From Eopsaltria australis (Eukaryota > Chordata > Aves > Passeriformes > Petroicidae): DNA of 64,000 nucleotides. The stretch is from assembly GCA_034509425.1 (NCBI GenBank), contig JAVTVJ010000817.1, forward strand, positions 1 through 64,000. Reading direction: 5' to 3'. This document shows, piece after piece, positions 61,755-64,000 of the stretch. The notes beneath the pieces are model-generated. The model made no database searches, had not been told where the DNA came from, and saw nothing but the letters and a program-made list of their open reading frames with translations. The first letter of the stretch is position 1. The number at the start of each line of letters is the position of its first letter. The translations under genes and the position numbers were made by a program.

Positions 61755-62310
61755 TAAGTGGAATCATTTAAGTTGCCCCTGCATATTGTCTGGTCCAAGT
61801 TCTTACTCAAAGCAGGTCTCCAAGGAACCTCCAAGTTGGATTAGGTTGTTCAGTGTCTGGCCTACAATGAGAAATCTCCAGGGATCGACATTAAACATCT
61901 TCATGGGGCACCTGTGCCAGTGTTTAATCACTCCCACAATTAATTGGTTTTTGCCTTACATCTAACTTAGAATCTCTTTTGCTGCAAGTTGGGACTGTTG
62001 TCTTTTGTCCTTCAAGCCCACACCTTTGGGAGCAGAGGGCTTTCATCTTGTAAACAGCCCTTATTTTGCAGCTGAAGAATTAAGTCTTTTGAAAATTGAC
62101 ATCGTCCTCAGTCAGAAAATGTTAAGTGCTCAAAGTGCCTACTGCTGACCTCAACCAAGTTTGGCAAAAACTTTCCTCTACTGGTGTCCCAAAATGAGAC
62201 ACATTACTCGAGACATTGCTTCATAAGTGCATAAAGTGAATAACCATTGGTAGATGAATTCTGGCTAATGAAGCCCATCTTTCATACACAACATCCATTT
62301 TACCATGCTG
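61755..62310 (-). mobile_element. Old CR1 LINE fragment
   Basis: In reverse-complement orientation the blocks are 'gattaggttgttcagtgtctggcc', 'gaaatctccagggatcgacattaaacatcttcatggggcacctgtgccagtgtttaatcactcc', 'gccttacatctaacttagaatctc' and, further on, 'ctactggtgtcccaaaatgagacacattactcgagac'. This order matches an avian CR1 3' end of a diverged subfamily, extending about 550 bases with several eroded parts. The left boundary and the last 100 bases are uncertain. Confidence 0.75.
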
Positions 62311-64000
62311 CTAGTACTTAATATTTGTCTCTACAGGCATACAGATTCTAAACAGACCAAAACGTTGGTTTTGTTTACAGCCCAGATGAAATAAAATCAA
62401 TGCCATCACTCCTTTAAAAAGATTACTAAACAAATGTTAAATATAATACCTTTACAGAGGTTGTTTGATGAGCAGAATAAATGTAGATGTCCAAATCTAG
62501 TATCACAAACACTTAAGCCATGAAATAAGGAAGTCTTGTAATTTGAAAAGACTCTTCTAACCTCAAGCCTCCAACCTCTTACAGCATGTATAAAAGAATG
62601 GTTAGTTCCAAAACACCCTCGAGTTAGAAACCAGATCAAGCCTTGGACTTCACACTAGTTTAATGATGATGCTTTGCTACTGTTAGTATGAAATGCTACT
62701 TTTCTCAGAACAAAGACTAGTAAATTGGGCATTGATTTTTGCTAGCACTTTGAAAGGTGTAGTACGCCATGGAACATTTCTTTTGGTCTCCTCAGGTAAC
62801 TGTACATATGGCTCACATGGTAATTCTTTTTGTTATAAGAAGAGCTGGTGTCCTATTGAGTACTCCTATCTACACAAAATTTATTTCAAGGTATTTCATA
62901 AAGTTGTTCTCTTCTTGCACAAATAAGTTCTACAAAGAAACAATGGAGAACTAATTCTTCCTTTCTTCCTTACAAGTGCACTGAATTCTTCTTACTAAAC
63001 AGAGTTTTTATGTAGTCTATTTAAACGTGTTGCTAGTCTTCGAAAAAAGTAAAGCAAACCCTCTGGAGAAGACAATTTTCTTTAACTCACTTTATGCTAC
63101 CTTTTATCAAGCATAAACTACTAGTCTTCTAAGCAAGGTCTCTCAAGCATCAGGTTCTGAAAAAGGAAAATAATTTATTTTGTTTGTGCTATGAAAGTTT
63201 TCAGGATCTGAAATGCTGTCTGAATGAGATCTTTTTCAGACAATGTTTTTTCAAAGTCTGTCTAAGCACAAACAAATTTTGACAAAGCTTACAATGAGGT
63301 AGGGCTTGAACCACTAGTTTCATAGATCACCTGCCAAAAGATTAGAGAGAATCAATAAGCAATTACTTGTATGATTCTGAAGTCAAGCCAGATCTTGCTG
63401 TAGTAAGAAAGCACAGCCACAAAATGAAGGACAATCAAGATTTTTACATACGAAGGCAAGTTCTAGTCATGTTTATATCAACTGAAACTACATGATTATT
63501 TGTCTCAATCTTGGAGCAGGAAAAAAGTGAAGAAACAGTGGTTCATCTACACAGATAAAGCCTGTATCACTGAAAGGTACATCAGGGAGAGAAAAGACAG
63601 TCCCTGTCATTAACTTTTGCTTATCAATCAGCATCTCCATTTCCATCTCTTGAAGTTCAACTCTTCAAGCCTGGTGCTGTTAGCCCTGCAACTACATGTC
63701 CAGAAATGCTGGTCAGTGCCATAGAGTCAAAAATTGTTAGAGACATACTTCACTGAGAAAAAAAAACAAACCAGAACAACAACAAAATCACAAGGATTTT
63801 GCTAGTATACATTAGTAAATTTGCATATAAAATTGCAGCTCTGTTAGGAAAATCTTTTGAGTTGGCTAAACTCGTGAACATTATAGTGGCAAAATCTTTC
63901 TATTGGACCTGAGCCCTGTTTCCAGAATACCTTATACAGCAATGGGAGCTACTAAAACCAACCCACCTCCCAAGAGTTTGAAACTGTTGAAAAGGCAGTC
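62311..64000. other. Unique AT-rich non-coding sequence
   Basis: No gene or repeat family was recognised up to the window end. An A-rich CAA patch lies at 63760-63788. Confidence 0.45.

Noticed and set aside
1..64000. tRNA, rRNA, CRISPR array, bacterial operon or phage genes
   Set aside because: No cloverleaf with intact A and B boxes, no conserved rRNA wording, no spaced direct-repeat array and no prokaryotic gene organisation was seen.

Overview
The window reads as bird nuclear DNA, most likely from a songbird (passerine). The evidence is seven CR1 LINE fragments carrying the avian 3' end sequence, one solo endogenous-retrovirus LTR of a kind I associate with passerines, AT-rich and gene-poor sequence, and purine microsatellites. 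Nothing bacterial is present: there are no operons, ribosome binding sites or long single-exon genes. Nearly all short open frames are chance or lie inside repeats. Repeat family names rest on memory of consensus sequences, since no search could be run.

Layout: positions 1-218 are a (GGAG/GGAA/GAAA)n microsatellite. CR1 copies lie at 2.6, 8.5, 9.8, 31.6, 37.6, 44.9 and 61.8 kb, from at least two divergence classes. The best coding candidate is a short plus-strand 3'-terminal exon at 7061-7201. It has a good splice acceptor, a 46-codon frame to TGA, and an AATAAA signal 234 bases past the stop. If real, a gene enters from the left and ends near 7.45 kb, and everything to the right is intergenic or intronic.

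From 10.2 to 31.5 kb there is mostly unique AT-rich sequence, with small hairpins near 20.9 kb and a 20-base direct repeat pair around 26.8-27.25 kb. A roughly 1.08 kb solo LTR occupies 32.7-33.8 kb, followed by a GGAA microsatellite at 34.65-34.9 kb. A second, older LTR-like block with a TATA box lies at 39.1-39.6 kb. A (CAAA)n tract is at 49.5 kb. At 55.87-56.09 kb two ancient MIR-like SINE pieces face each other and form a strong inverted repeat. The tail of the window holds an old CR1 and three weak exon-like signals elsewhere on both strands are listed as findings.

No complete gene and no confident RNA gene or CRISPR array was seen. I did not find a clear new biological system. The items most worth checking are the 7.06 kb exon, the inverted MIR pair, the LTR with several overlapping open frames, and the direct-repeat-flanked 0.45 kb segment.
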